From Kitasatospora sp. CB01950 (GTDB lineage: Bacteria > Actinomycetota > Actinomycetes > Streptomycetales > Streptomycetaceae), in assembly GCF_001905465.1 (NCBI RefSeq), contig NZ_LISX01000006.1, forward strand, positions 1 through 64,000: a stretch of 64,000 bases of DNA, read 5' to 3'. Shown here piece by piece: positions 1 to 7,529 of this stretch. Within the stretch, counting starts at the first letter, position 1. Every line of letters starts with the position of its first letter. Position numbers and translations under genes: made by a program. The notes beneath the pieces are model-generated. The model was given only the letters and a program-made list of their open reading frames with translations. It did not search any database and was not told the DNA's origin.

Positions 1-333
1 CCCCCCCCACCAGCCACCACCAACGCCTCCTCACCCGACCCACCTCGTCCCGCGCATTCTGACACCCCCCACTGCCACCCCGACCTGCCCTCCTCCAGCC
101 TGGTGAGCCGCACCCGCATGCAGTTCAGCGCGAGGTCGGCAAGATGCGCGAAGGAACTTGTCGGTGCACGAGGAGTGGAGCCCGCTTACGCGCAGTACGC
201 TCACGGTTACCGTCGATGGCGGGATTGGCCCGTGGCACCGGCAAGGCCCCGCTGGCTGCCCGGCCAGGACCAGCCGGCGCCGCTCGGATCGGCGTTCACC
301 GTCCACGCACTTCGAGACGCACAGAGAGCCGCA

Positions 334-1329
334 ATGGACCATCGCCGCCGCACCTTCATGACCTTCAGCGCGCTCGCACTGGCCGGGCTTTCAGCCCAGT
401 GGGCCGCCCTCGAACCCGACCGGCTCACCGCGGCCATGCACGGCAGACACGTCGACGGGGAACTGGTCGACTGGATGGAGGACACCAGCGCCAAGCTCGT
501 CGCCCTGCCCACCGAACAGCGGCAGCACACCGCGAAGTTGATGGACGCCCAACTGGAGACGGTCACCGACCTGCTGGAACAGGGCCGGTACTCCGAACCC
601 GTCGGCCGGCGGCTCCACCTGCTGGCCGCGTCCCTGGCCGGCACCTGCGGCTGGCACCGCTTCGACCAGGGCCGACACTACGCGGCCGGCAAGCTCTGGA
701 ACGCGGCCCTCACCAACGCGCACGCCGCCCGCGACCGCGACCTCGGCGCCGGCGTCCTCTCCGACTTCGCCTACCAGTCGATCTGGCTCGCCCAGCCGGA
801 CGCCGCCGTCGAACCGCTCAGCCAGGCACTCGTCCACACCCGGCACCCCACCGCCCGCTCCCTGCTCCACCTCCGCCGCGCCCGCGCGCACGCCGCCCTC
901 GGAGTCGCCGCCGACTGCCACCGTGACCTGGCCGCCGCCGAGACCGCCCTGCTGACCGACAGCCCGGACCCGGCCCCGGCCTGGTGTCAGTGGATGAGCA
1001 CCGCGGACCTGGCCGTCGACTCCGGTCAGTGCATGCTCGACCTGGGCCGCACCGACGAGGCACACGCCCGGATCGACGAGGGCATGAGCCTGCTGCCCCG
1101 CTCCCGCGACAAGACCCGAGGGATCTTCCTGACCTACGAAGCCCGCAGCCTCCTGCATGCCCGCGAGGTCGAACAGGCCGTCACGGTCGCGAACCGGTCA
1201 CTCGACCTCGCCACCCGGATCGGCGCCGAACGCTGCGTCACCCTGGTACGCGAGCTCGCGCCGGCGTTCAAGCCCTACCGCCGGGTCGACGGCGTCGCCG
1301 GTCTCATGGACCGCCTGAAGTCGGGCTGA
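334..1329 (+). CDS. TPR-rich regulator-type protein lacking a visible HTH
   Basis: The 331-residue product resembles the C-terminal part of streptomycete XRE/TPR regulators: a basic segment followed by a short hydrophobic stretch (MDHRRRTFMTFSALALAGLS), then Ala/Leu-rich helical repeats of TPR type to the end. In known relatives an HTH domain of roughly 80-100 residues precedes this point. Here the same frame is open back to position 103, and the residues just before the chosen ATG (PLGSAFTVHALRDA) look like the usual linker, but nothing upstream reads as an HTH. It may therefore be N-terminally decayed, or translated from 103 as a stand-alone TPR protein. Positions 1-102 are C-rich and show no gene. 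The function is unproven; it probably binds protein or peptide partners. Confidence 0.6.
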   Translation: MDHRRRTFMTFSALALAGLSAQWAALEPDRLTAAMHGRHVDGELVDWMEDTSAKLVALPTEQRQHTAKLMDAQLETVTDLLEQGRYSEPVGRRLHLLAASLAGTCGWHRFDQGRHYAAGKLWNAALTNAHAARDRDLGAGVLSDFAYQSIWLAQPDAAVEPLSQALVHTRHPTARSLLHLRRARAHAALGVAADCHRDLAAAETALLTDSPDPAPAWCQWMSTADLAVDSGQCMLDLGRTDEAHARIDEGMSLLPRSRDKTRGIFLTYEARSLLHAREVEQAVTVANRSLDLATRIGAERCVTLVRELAPAFKPYRRVDGVAGLMDRLKSG

Positions 1330-1378
1330 CCCGCGATCCGGTCGGTGCCTCCTGCCGTGGGGCGACGGGAATCTTGGG

Positions 1379-1564
1379 GTGACGATGGTGGTCGCCGCGG
1401 TCGACACCACCGAGGGCCTGCTGAGCAATTGGTCGCGGGGAATCGCCTCCCGTCCGGTGACGCCCGTGCCGTCCCAGATCGCGGCCGTCCACCACGGCTG
1501 GGCCTCGCACATGATCTTCTCCCCGTCCGGCGTGAAGAAGCTGGGGCTCGGCGGGCAGCCGTGA
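1379..1564 (+). CDS. Small hypothetical protein (doubtful)
   Basis: This is a 61-residue frame with ATG at 1382 or an upstream GTG at 1379, ending at TGA 1564. It has no recognisable domain. The C-terminal half (HHGWASHMIFSPSGVKKLG) is less skewed in composition than chance GC-rich frames, which is the only reason to list it. It could be a fragment of a larger lost gene between the TPR protein and the converging MBL hydrolase. No convincing Shine-Dalgarno sequence is visible. Confidence 0.2.
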   Translation: MTMVVAAVDTTEGLLSNWSRGIASRPVTPVPSQIAAVHHGWASHMIFSPSGVKKLGLGGQP

Positions 1565-1603
1565 CCTCGCGTCACCTCGCCGGCCAGGCGGAGCAGAACC
1601 GCG

Positions 1604-2368
1604 TCAGGCCAGTTCGAGGACGTCCGACAGGCCGGCGGCCGCGAACGCGGTGAGGAGCGCGTCGCGGCCCTCGGTGAAGTGGGCCCAACTGTCGAAGTGG
1701 ACGGGGACGACGCGGCGGGCGCCGAGGATGCGGGTGGCTTCGGCGGCGCGGGTGCTGTCGAGGGTGAGGAGGTCGTTGTCGAACAGGCCGGTGCGGGCCG
1801 CGCCGGCGAAGAGGACGGCGGTGTCGACGGGGGCGAAGCGTTCGGCGATCCCGGAGACGACGTCGAGGGACGCGTTGTCGCCGGAGACGTAGACGACGGG
1901 CAGGCCGGGGGCGGTCAGGACGAAGCCGATGACCTCGCCGGTGACGGGCTCGCAGCCGTCGGGACCGTGCTGGGCGGGGACGGCGGTGATGGTGACCTGG
2001 TCGCCGGCGGGGCCGGTCAACTCGACGCTCTGCCAAGGGGCGAGGCCCTTCGCGGTGCCGCCCAGGCGTTCCGCGCCGCCGACCGTGGTGAGGGTGAGCG
2101 GGACGTCGGCGAGGAACGTGCGGCCGCTGCGGTCGAGGTTGTCGGGGTGCTCGTCGTGGGAGAGCAGGACGGCGTCGATCGGGCCGAGGGTGGCCGGGTC
2201 GGCGCTGCCGGGGTGGGTCTTGACCAGGGCGCCGCCGCGCGGGAGCGGGTACTCGCCGGGGGCGTCGAAGGTGGGGTCGGTGAGCAGGCGCAGGCCGGCG
2301 TACTCGATCAGCGCGGTGGGGCCTCCGAAAACCTGAACGGCAGGAACGGCAGGAACGGCAGCAGTCAT
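1604..2368 (-). CDS. MBL-fold metallo-hydrolase
   Basis: The 254-residue product belongs to the metallo-beta-lactamase superfamily, in the branch that resembles UlaG-like or NAPE-PLD-like hydrolases. The metal-site loop reads LSHDEHPDNLD, a variant of the canonical HxHxDH. Later strands carry AQHGPDG, a predicted metal His, VSGDNASLD near the bridging Asp position, and a C-terminal PVHFDSW motif supplying the last His. It is probably a cytosolic hydrolase of an unknown small ester, amide or phosphodiester. The N-terminus contains three tandem 9-base repeats that encode an AVPAVPAV stretch. It is transcribed divergently from the CGNR regulator, which probably controls it through the CCGTGAG motifs upstream. 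Confidence 0.8.
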   Translation of the reverse strand: MTAAVPAVPAVQVFGGPTALIEYAGLRLLTDPTFDAPGEYPLPRGGALVKTHPGSADPATLGPIDAVLLSHDEHPDNLDRSGRTFLADVPLTLTTVGGAERLGGTAKGLAPWQSVELTGPAGDQVTITAVPAQHGPDGCEPVTGEVIGFVLTAPGLPVVYVSGDNASLDVVSGIAERFAPVDTAVLFAGAARTGLFDNDLLTLDSTRAAEATRILGARRVVPVHFDSWAHFTEGRDALLTAFAAAGLSDVLELA

Positions 2369-2378
2369 GGCAGGACAC

Positions 2379-2454
2379 CTCACGGAAGAGTGGAAGTTTT
2401 ACCGTGAGATGAATCTAACGGGCCATCATGGAAAATCGCAAGCTTTCCCGTGAG
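2379..2454. promoter_or_regulatory. Putative operator: repeated CTCACGG/CCGTGAG motifs
   Basis: The divergent gap between the MBL hydrolase and the CGNR gene holds CTCACGG at 2379-2385, its inverted partner CCGTGAG at 2402-2408, and a second CCGTGAG at 2448-2454. The last two copies lie in similar contexts (TTTTACCGTGAGA and CTTTCCCGTGAGA). The first pair forms an inverted repeat directly upstream of the hydrolase start. The arrangement fits an operator for the adjacent CGNR zinc-finger protein. Binding is inferred. Confidence 0.5.
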
Positions 2455-2550
2455 AGAGAGGGGGCGGGGGAAGGGGATTGTCGACTCGGGGACAGGGGGA
2501 CAGCGCGACAGATCTCCTCACGCGCAACGCCGCCCTTTAGCATGAGGACC

Positions 2551-3144
2551 ATGAGTCAGCGCCCCACCACCCCCCACACCCCCGCCCCGGGCGCCGAGCA
2601 GCATCCGGCACTCGACTTCGCCAACTCGCTGCTCAGCCTGCCCACCGGCCCGCTCGACCTGCTCGGCACGCCGGAGGAGGCCACCGCCTGGCTGCTCGGC
2701 CACGACCTCGCCCCGGTCGGCGGCCGGCTGTACCGCCCCTGCACCGACCGCCTGCACCGACTGAGGGGCGCGGTAAGGGAGTTGATCGGGGCGAGGACGG
2801 CCGACGCGCCCGCCCCGCCCGAGGCCCTCGCGGCCGTCAACGCCGCCCTCACCGCCACCCCGTCCGCGCCCCTCCTGCACTGGGACGCCGAGCGCGGCCT
2901 GCACCGCGCGCTCCCCCACCCGGCGGACCGGATCGCCGACCGGGCGATGGCCCAACTCGCCGCCGACGCCGCCGAGTTGCTCACCGGCCCGGATGCCGGG
3001 CGGCTCGCGGCCTGCGGCGGCGCCCCGTGCACCCGGTTCTTCGTCCGCACCCACGCCGCCCGGCACTGGTGCTCGACCCGCTGCGGCGACCGGGTCCGCG
3101 CCGCCCGCGCCTACGCCAAGAAGCGTGCCGCGAACCCGAGTTGA
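2551..3144 (+). CDS. CGNR zinc-finger (ABATE-type) transcriptional regulator
   Basis: The 197-residue product has an N-terminal ABATE-like domain (ALDFANSLLSL early on) and a C-terminal CGNR zinc finger: C-GGAPC, then RFFVRTHAARHWCSTRCGDR with the expected second pair of cysteines, then a basic RAARAYAKKR tail. Such proteins are predicted DNA-binding regulators that sense small molecules through the N-terminal domain. ATG 2551 is chosen because GAGG lies just upstream; ATG 2542 would add three residues. The divergent MBL hydrolase is the likely target. The tail overlaps the first of the poly-A repeats that precede the GAPDH terminator. Confidence 0.8.
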   Translation: MSQRPTTPHTPAPGAEQHPALDFANSLLSLPTGPLDLLGTPEEATAWLLGHDLAPVGGRLYRPCTDRLHRLRGAVRELIGARTADAPAPPEALAAVNAALTATPSAPLLHWDAERGLHRALPHPADRIADRAMAQLAADAAELLTGPDAGRLAACGGAPCTRFFVRTHAARHWCSTRCGDRVRAARAYAKKRAANPS

Positions 3145-3233
3145 AAAAACGGACCCCGCCCGTACTTGAAAAAACGGACCCCGCCCGGACCCAAAAAACA
3201 GACCCCGCCCGGCCACAGGGGCCGGACGGGGTC
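3141..3233 (-). terminator. Intrinsic terminator of gap with tandemly repeated 3' half
   Basis: On the minus strand a 14-bp stem (3233-3220 with 3214-3201, one mismatch, 5-nt loop) is followed by a T6 tract, a textbook rho-independent terminator placed 22 nt after the GAPDH stop. The 3' stem arm plus T tract is then repeated twice more, giving 22-nt units at 3191-3212, 3166-3187 and 3141-3162 with an exact 25-nt period. The outermost unit overlaps the stop codon of the converging CGNR gene. Confidence 0.85.
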
Positions 3234-3254
3234 CGCAAGCACACCGGGCAGGCG

Positions 3255-4691
3255 TTACGCAGCCGGCCGCGGGAAGGTCGGGTACTCGACGCCGGAGACG
3301 TGCTGGACGACCCGGACGACCTGGCAGGAGTAGCCGAACTCGTTGTCGTACCACAGGTAGAGGATCGCGTTGTCACCCTCGACCTTGGTCGCGCCCGCGT
3401 CCACGATGGAGGCGTGGCGGGAGCCGATGAAGTCGCTGGAGACCGCGTCGGGCGAGTCGATGAAGTCGATCTGTCGCTTCAGCGGGGAGGTCAGCGACAC
3501 CTCGCGCAGGTGGTCGAGGACGTCCTCGCGGGTCGTCTCGCGGGCCAGCTGCAGGTTGAGGATGGCGATCGAGACGTCCGGCACGGGGACGCGGATCGAG
3601 CTGCCGGTGATCTTCGCCTTGAGGTCGGGCAGGGCCTTCGCGACGGCGGAGGCGGCACCGGTCTCGGTGATGACCATGTTGAGCGGCGCGGAACGACCGC
3701 GACGGTCGGCCTTGTGGTAATTGTCCAGCAGGTTCTGGTCGTTGGTGAACGAGTGGACGGTCTCCACGTGGCCGCGCAGCACGCCGTACTCGTCCTCCAT
3801 CGCCTTCAGCGGCGGGACGATCGCGTTGGTGGTGCAGGACGCGCAGGAGATGATCTGCTCGTCGGGCTTGATGGTGTCGTGGTTGACGCCGTGCACGATG
3901 TTCGGGACGTCGCCCTTGCCGGGGGCGGTCAGCACGACCTTGGCGATGCCGGGGCGCAGGTGCTTGGACAGGCCCTCGCGGTCGCGCCAGCGGCCGGTGT
4001 TGTCGATCAGGATCGCGTTGTCGATCCCGTGCGCGGTGTAGTCCACCTCGCTGGGGTCGTTCGAGTAGATCACCTGGATCGCGTTGCCGTTGGCAACGAT
4101 CGTGTTGGTGTCCTCGTCGACGGTGATGGTGCCCTGGAACTGGCCGTGGATGGAGTCGCGCCGCAGCAGCGAGGCGCGCTTGACCAGGTCGTCGGGGCCG
4201 CCGCTGCGGACCACGATGGCGCGCAGGCGCAGGCCGCCGGTCTTCTCGACCAGCAGGCGGGCCAGCAGGCGGCCGATGCGGCCGAAGCCGTACAGGACCA
4301 CGTCGCGGGGGGCCTGGCGCTCCAGCTTGTTGTCGCCGGTGGCGCCGGCGACCGCCTCGGCGGTGAAGTCGGCGACGCTCAGGCCGCGGTCGTCGGCGCG
4401 GTAGGCGGCGGCGAGCAGGCCCAGGTCGATCTGGGACGGGCCGAGGTCGAGGGCGGCGAGCGCCTGCAGGAACGGGAAGGTCTCGGTGATCGAGAGCTCC
4501 TCGCCGGCTATCTGGCGGGCGAAGCGGTGGGTCTTCAGGATGCTGACCACCGACTTGTTCACCAGGGAACGGCTGTGCAGCAGGACGGTCACGTCCCGCT
4601 CGCGGTGCAGCCTCCCGATGATCGGGATCATCGACTCCGCGAGCTCCTCGCGGTTCTTCCAGTCCGTGAACACGTCGTCGTTGACAGTCAC
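3255..4691 (-). CDS. gap: Glyceraldehyde-3-phosphate dehydrogenase, long form
   Basis: The 478-residue product is an NAD(P)-dependent GAPDH interconverting glyceraldehyde-3-phosphate and 1,3-bisphosphoglycerate. The nucleotide-binding start GFGRIGR lies near residue 135, and the active-site motif SCASCTTN places the catalytic cysteine at about residue 286. An N-terminal extension of roughly 130 residues (beginning TVNDDVFTDWKNREELAE) makes it longer than the usual 330-340-residue glycolytic enzyme. Streptomycetes carry such a long paralogue of about 480 residues besides the classical one. Start GTG 4691. No recognised glycolytic gene lies beside it and it appears monocistronic, ending at the repeated terminator. 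Whether it works in glycolysis or gluconeogenesis cannot be told from sequence. Confidence 0.9.
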   Translation of the reverse strand: MTVNDDVFTDWKNREELAESMIPIIGRLHRERDVTVLLHSRSLVNKSVVSILKTHRFARQIAGEELSITETFPFLQALAALDLGPSQIDLGLLAAAYRADDRGLSVADFTAEAVAGATGDNKLERQAPRDVVLYGFGRIGRLLARLLVEKTGGLRLRAIVVRSGGPDDLVKRASLLRRDSIHGQFQGTITVDEDTNTIVANGNAIQVIYSNDPSEVDYTAHGIDNAILIDNTGRWRDREGLSKHLRPGIAKVVLTAPGKGDVPNIVHGVNHDTIKPDEQIISCASCTTNAIVPPLKAMEDEYGVLRGHVETVHSFTNDQNLLDNYHKADRRGRSAPLNMVITETGAASAVAKALPDLKAKITGSSIRVPVPDVSIAILNLQLARETTREDVLDHLREVSLTSPLKRQIDFIDSPDAVSSDFIGSRHASIVDAGATKVEGDNAILYLWYDNEFGYSCQVVRVVQHVSGVEYPTFPRPAA

Positions 4692-5086
4692 AATTCAACT
4701 TTCGAGGGTAGGCCGAGCTAGGCGCCCCCATGCTAGCTTCGGCGGCACCCTCGGCGGCGGGGTGGTCCCCCCGCTGACCAGCGGTGGTATCCCGCCGGGA
4801 GGCCGCCGGGACGTGATCGCGGCCACACCGCCGGCACTCCTCGCCCGCTCCGGTGCAGCTCGGTACCGAATCTGACGCCGCATCAGCTCAATTTCGGCCT
4901 TCACGGCGCGTGACCAAGGTCACCCACGTCGAATTCGTCACCCCACGGGGTGATGTCTCGTCATTTTCGGCCACTTGGGGTTTGTGGATGGAGGAGAGTG
5001 GGAGCCCCGGCCGGGCGGCCGCCCGTGACCGGGGTGCAGGTCCGGCCGTCCGAGGCCGGGCCGCCGCGAGGAAGGGACGGCCGTCC
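4692..5086. promoter_or_regulatory. Divergent intergenic region, gap / EF-hand operon
   Basis: This 395-base spacer separates two divergently transcribed genes and should hold both promoters. A GCTAG direct repeat with GCTAGC flanks 4727-4736, and the plus-strand leader ends in a good Shine-Dalgarno sequence (GAGGAAGGGA, about 5067-5077). No coding frame in it looks real. No riboswitch could be identified. Confidence 0.4.
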
Positions 5087-5617
5087 ATGCCACACCTGGC
5101 CTACCAGCGGGCCGCGCTGGTGTTCACCCTGTTCGACGCCAACGGCAACGGGGTGCTCGACGCCGAGGACTTCGCTCTGATGAGCGAGCGCGTCCTGGAC
5201 GTCGCGGAGGACTCTGCGGAGGCCGACCGGCAGGCGCTGGCCGACAGCATCGACAACTACTGGGAGGTGATGGCCAAGACGCTGGACGTCAACGGTGACG
5301 GGTTGGTCACCCCCACCGAGTTCCGCGGCTTCGTCCTCAACCCGGAGCTGTTCGGCGCCACCGCCGCCGTGTTCGCCGACGCGTTGGCCAAGCTCGGCGA
5401 TCCGGACGGCGACGGCCTGATCGAACGGCCGCGCTTCCTTGCCCTGATGACCGCCATCGGCTTCGAGAAGCCCAATATCGAGGCCCTGTTCGACGCCTTC
5501 GCCCCGGACGCCACCGATCGGATCACGGTCGGGGTATGGGCCCAGGGCATTCGCGACTACTACTCGCCCGAGAAGGTCGGCATCGCCGGCGACCGCCTGG
5601 TCGCGAACCCGGTCTGA
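5087..5617 (+). CDS. EF-hand calcium-binding protein (calerythrin/CalA-like)
   Basis: The 176-residue cytosolic protein has three clear EF-hand loops, DANGNGVLDAED (17-28), DVNGDGLVTPTE (67-78) and DPDGDGLIERPR (105-116), plus a degenerate fourth region near residue 141. Spacing and length match actinobacterial calerythrin-like Ca2+ sensors or buffers. ATG 5087 follows a strong GGAAGGGA ribosome site. The stop is only 29 nt before the TTG start of the dehydrogenase-like gene, so it is probably the first gene of a four-gene operon. Whether Ca2+ regulates the downstream enzymes is unknown. Confidence 0.9.
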   Translation: MPHLAYQRAALVFTLFDANGNGVLDAEDFALMSERVLDVAEDSAEADRQALADSIDNYWEVMAKTLDVNGDGLVTPTEFRGFVLNPELFGATAAVFADALAKLGDPDGDGLIERPRFLALMTAIGFEKPNIEALFDAFAPDATDRITVGVWAQGIRDYYSPEKVGIAGDRLVANPV

Positions 5618-5646
5618 CCTCTCCACCCGTTGTGAAGGAGCCCGTT

Positions 5647-6774
5647 TTGACCGCACCGCTCATTGCCCTGGCCGTAGGCCGCGGCACCGGACCCGACCTC
5701 GCCCCCGTCTTCGAGCGGGTGCTCCGCCGGATCACCCGACTGCACGGTGTGGAGGCCGAGTTGGTGCGGTCACCTCGGCTCTACCACTCGTACGTCTCGC
5801 TGCGCGCCGAGTGCGCCGACACCGCCGAGATCGCCCGCCTGACCGCGCTGGACGCCGAGCACTACGAGCGGTTCTGCCGCGAACAGGCGGCGGCCGGCGT
5901 CCGGGCGGTGTTCCGCACCGCGATCAACGCCCAGTCGCTGTACTTGGTGCGCCGGCGGCTGGCCGCCGTCAAGGTCGAACCGCTGTCCGCGAACGGCGCC
6001 CGGCTGCTGCTGGTCCGCGACCAGGCGCAGGGCTTCTACACCGGCGAGAACCAGCACACCCCCGGCACGGTGGTGCGGACCATGGAGTTCAGCCGCGAGG
6101 TCACCGGGCAGGTGGTGCGCTACGCGCTCCGCCGGGCCCGCGACCTGTGGCCGGAGGGCCCCGCCCGGGTGCAGATGGCGTACAAGTTCCACCTGCTGGA
6201 CGGCGCGCTGGACGACTGGCGCGCCGAGCTGTCCGCCGAACTCGGCATCGAGATCGCGCTGTTCCAGCCCGACACCGTCAACCGCAACCTGATCACCCAC
6301 GGCCCCGAGGACCGCACCGTGCTGGTCGCGGGCAACGAGTGGGCCGACATCATGCACGTGGTGCTGCTCGACCGGTACGGCTCGGAGCGGCAGGAGAATC
6401 GTTGCACCGAGAACGTGCACCTCCATCCGGAGCTGCACGGGCTCACCGAGTACCAGACCGTGCACGGCTCCGCCGACGACCTGGCCGGCCTCGACACGGT
6501 CAACCCGGTCGCCACGATCCGGGCCGCCGCCCGGATCGCCGAACGCCACGCGAACTGCCCCGGCGCGGAGGCCGCCGTGGAGACGGCGCTGGCCGCCGCG
6601 CAGGCCCGCGGGGTGCGCACGCCCGACCTCGGCGGCACCACCGGCACCACCGAGACGGTGGACGCGGTGCTCAAGGAGCTCAGCGTCGCGTTAAAGCCCT
6701 TCGTACCCGCCGCCAGGTCGGGTGCGAGCCGCATCACCGCCGCCTCGGGCACCGACCGGGCGGGCGCCCGATGA
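5647..6774 (+). CDS. Isocitrate/isopropylmalate dehydrogenase family protein
   Basis: The 375-residue product is a divergent member of the beta-decarboxylating dehydrogenase family, which oxidises 2R,3S-2-hydroxyacids such as isocitrate, isopropylmalate or tartrate. Family landmarks are in order: GRGTGPDL for DGIGPE, VRDQAQGFYTGE for VRENTEGxYxG, MAYKFHLLDG carrying the catalytic Lys position, NEWADIMHVVLLD for NxFGDILSD, and a C-terminal VHGSADDLAGLDTVNP replacing VHGSAPDIAGKGxANP. The key residues are kept, so it is probably active. TTG 5647 is chosen because GAAGGA lies 7 nt upstream and homology begins there. It overlaps the next gene by ATGA. Its context with an isochorismatase and a methyltransferase argues against housekeeping leucine or TCA roles. 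Confidence 0.8.
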   Translation: MTAPLIALAVGRGTGPDLAPVFERVLRRITRLHGVEAELVRSPRLYHSYVSLRAECADTAEIARLTALDAEHYERFCREQAAAGVRAVFRTAINAQSLYLVRRRLAAVKVEPLSANGARLLLVRDQAQGFYTGENQHTPGTVVRTMEFSREVTGQVVRYALRRARDLWPEGPARVQMAYKFHLLDGALDDWRAELSAELGIEIALFQPDTVNRNLITHGPEDRTVLVAGNEWADIMHVVLLDRYGSERQENRCTENVHLHPELHGLTEYQTVHGSADDLAGLDTVNPVATIRAAARIAERHANCPGAEAAVETALAAAQARGVRTPDLGGTTGTTETVDAVLKELSVALKPFVPAARSGASRITAASGTDRAGAR

Positions 6775-7529
6775 GCCCCGACACCACCCCGACCACCACC
6801 CCGATCGCCTCGACAACCACCTCGATGACAGCAACGCCGACGATGAACCTCCCCACCGGCACGGCCCTGGTGGTCGTCGACCTTCAGAACGACTTCTGCG
6901 CGGGCCCGGTCGCCGCCGCCCGCTTCCCCGGAGACCCGGCCCGGCTGGCCCGCGTCGCCGCCCGTACCGCCACCGCCGTCGACCGGGCCCGCGCGCTCGG
7001 CGTCGAGGTGCTGTTCGTCCGCTTCCTCGGGGACGTCGCCCTCCAGGGGCCGGCCTGGCGGCGGCGCGACGCGGCGCTCGGCAAGCGCCCCAAGTGCCTG
7101 GAGGGCAGCTGGGGCGCCGAGTTCCACGCCGCCGTGCCGCGGCCCGGCGAGGCGGTGTTCACCAAGCAGGCCTGCTTCGACGCCTTCCTCGACCCGGCGT
7201 TCGAGCCGCACCTGCGCGCCCGCGGCATCCAGCACCTGGTGCTGACCGGCCTGTTCGCGGACGTGTGCGTGGACTCCACCGCCCGCACCGCCTTCCAGCG
7301 CGGCTTCCACCTCACGGTGCTCCGCGACTGCACGGCCGCACTGCACCTCACCGACCAGGACGTCCTGCGCTTCATGGCGCGGGTGTACGGCGCCCGGATC
7401 ACCGACCTCGACGACGGGCAGCCCTTCACCCTGCCCGAGCTGCCGGAGCTGCCCGAGGACGCCACGATGCCGGGGTCGTCGGATTTTCCGGAGTCGGCCG
7501 ACGCGAGCGCCGGGGCGGGCCAGTCGTGA
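6771..7529 (+). CDS. Isochorismatase-like cysteine hydrolase
   Basis: The 252-residue product has the isochorismatase fold. The catalytic triad is visible as Asp37 (VVVDLQNDF), Lys132 (FTKQACFDAF) and Cys166 (FADVCVDST). The Cys shows that it is a nucleophilic hydrolase of the amidase, nicotinamidase or N-carbamoyl type rather than a true isochorismatase domain lacking Cys. The first 24 residues are a Thr/Ser-rich leader with no fold signature, and ATG 6844 could be an alternative start. ATG 6771 overlaps the upstream stop (ATGA) and the gene's own stop overlaps the next GTG, so the three enzymes are translationally coupled. The tail after residue 225 is Pro/Glu/Ser-rich and probably disordered. 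Confidence 0.85.
   Translation: MSPDTTPTTTPIASTTTSMTATPTMNLPTGTALVVVDLQNDFCAGPVAAARFPGDPARLARVAARTATAVDRARALGVEVLFVRFLGDVALQGPAWRRRDAALGKRPKCLEGSWGAEFHAAVPRPGEAVFTKQACFDAFLDPAFEPHLRARGIQHLVLTGLFADVCVDSTARTAFQRGFHLTVLRDCTAALHLTDQDVLRFMARVYGARITDLDDGQPFTLPELPELPEDATMPGSSDFPESADASAGAGQS

Noticed and set aside
3027..4721. Long open frame on the plus strand opposite the GAPDH gene
   Set aside because: It is the antisense shadow of a strongly conserved GC-rich gene; the translation has no family features and runs through the terminator repeats.
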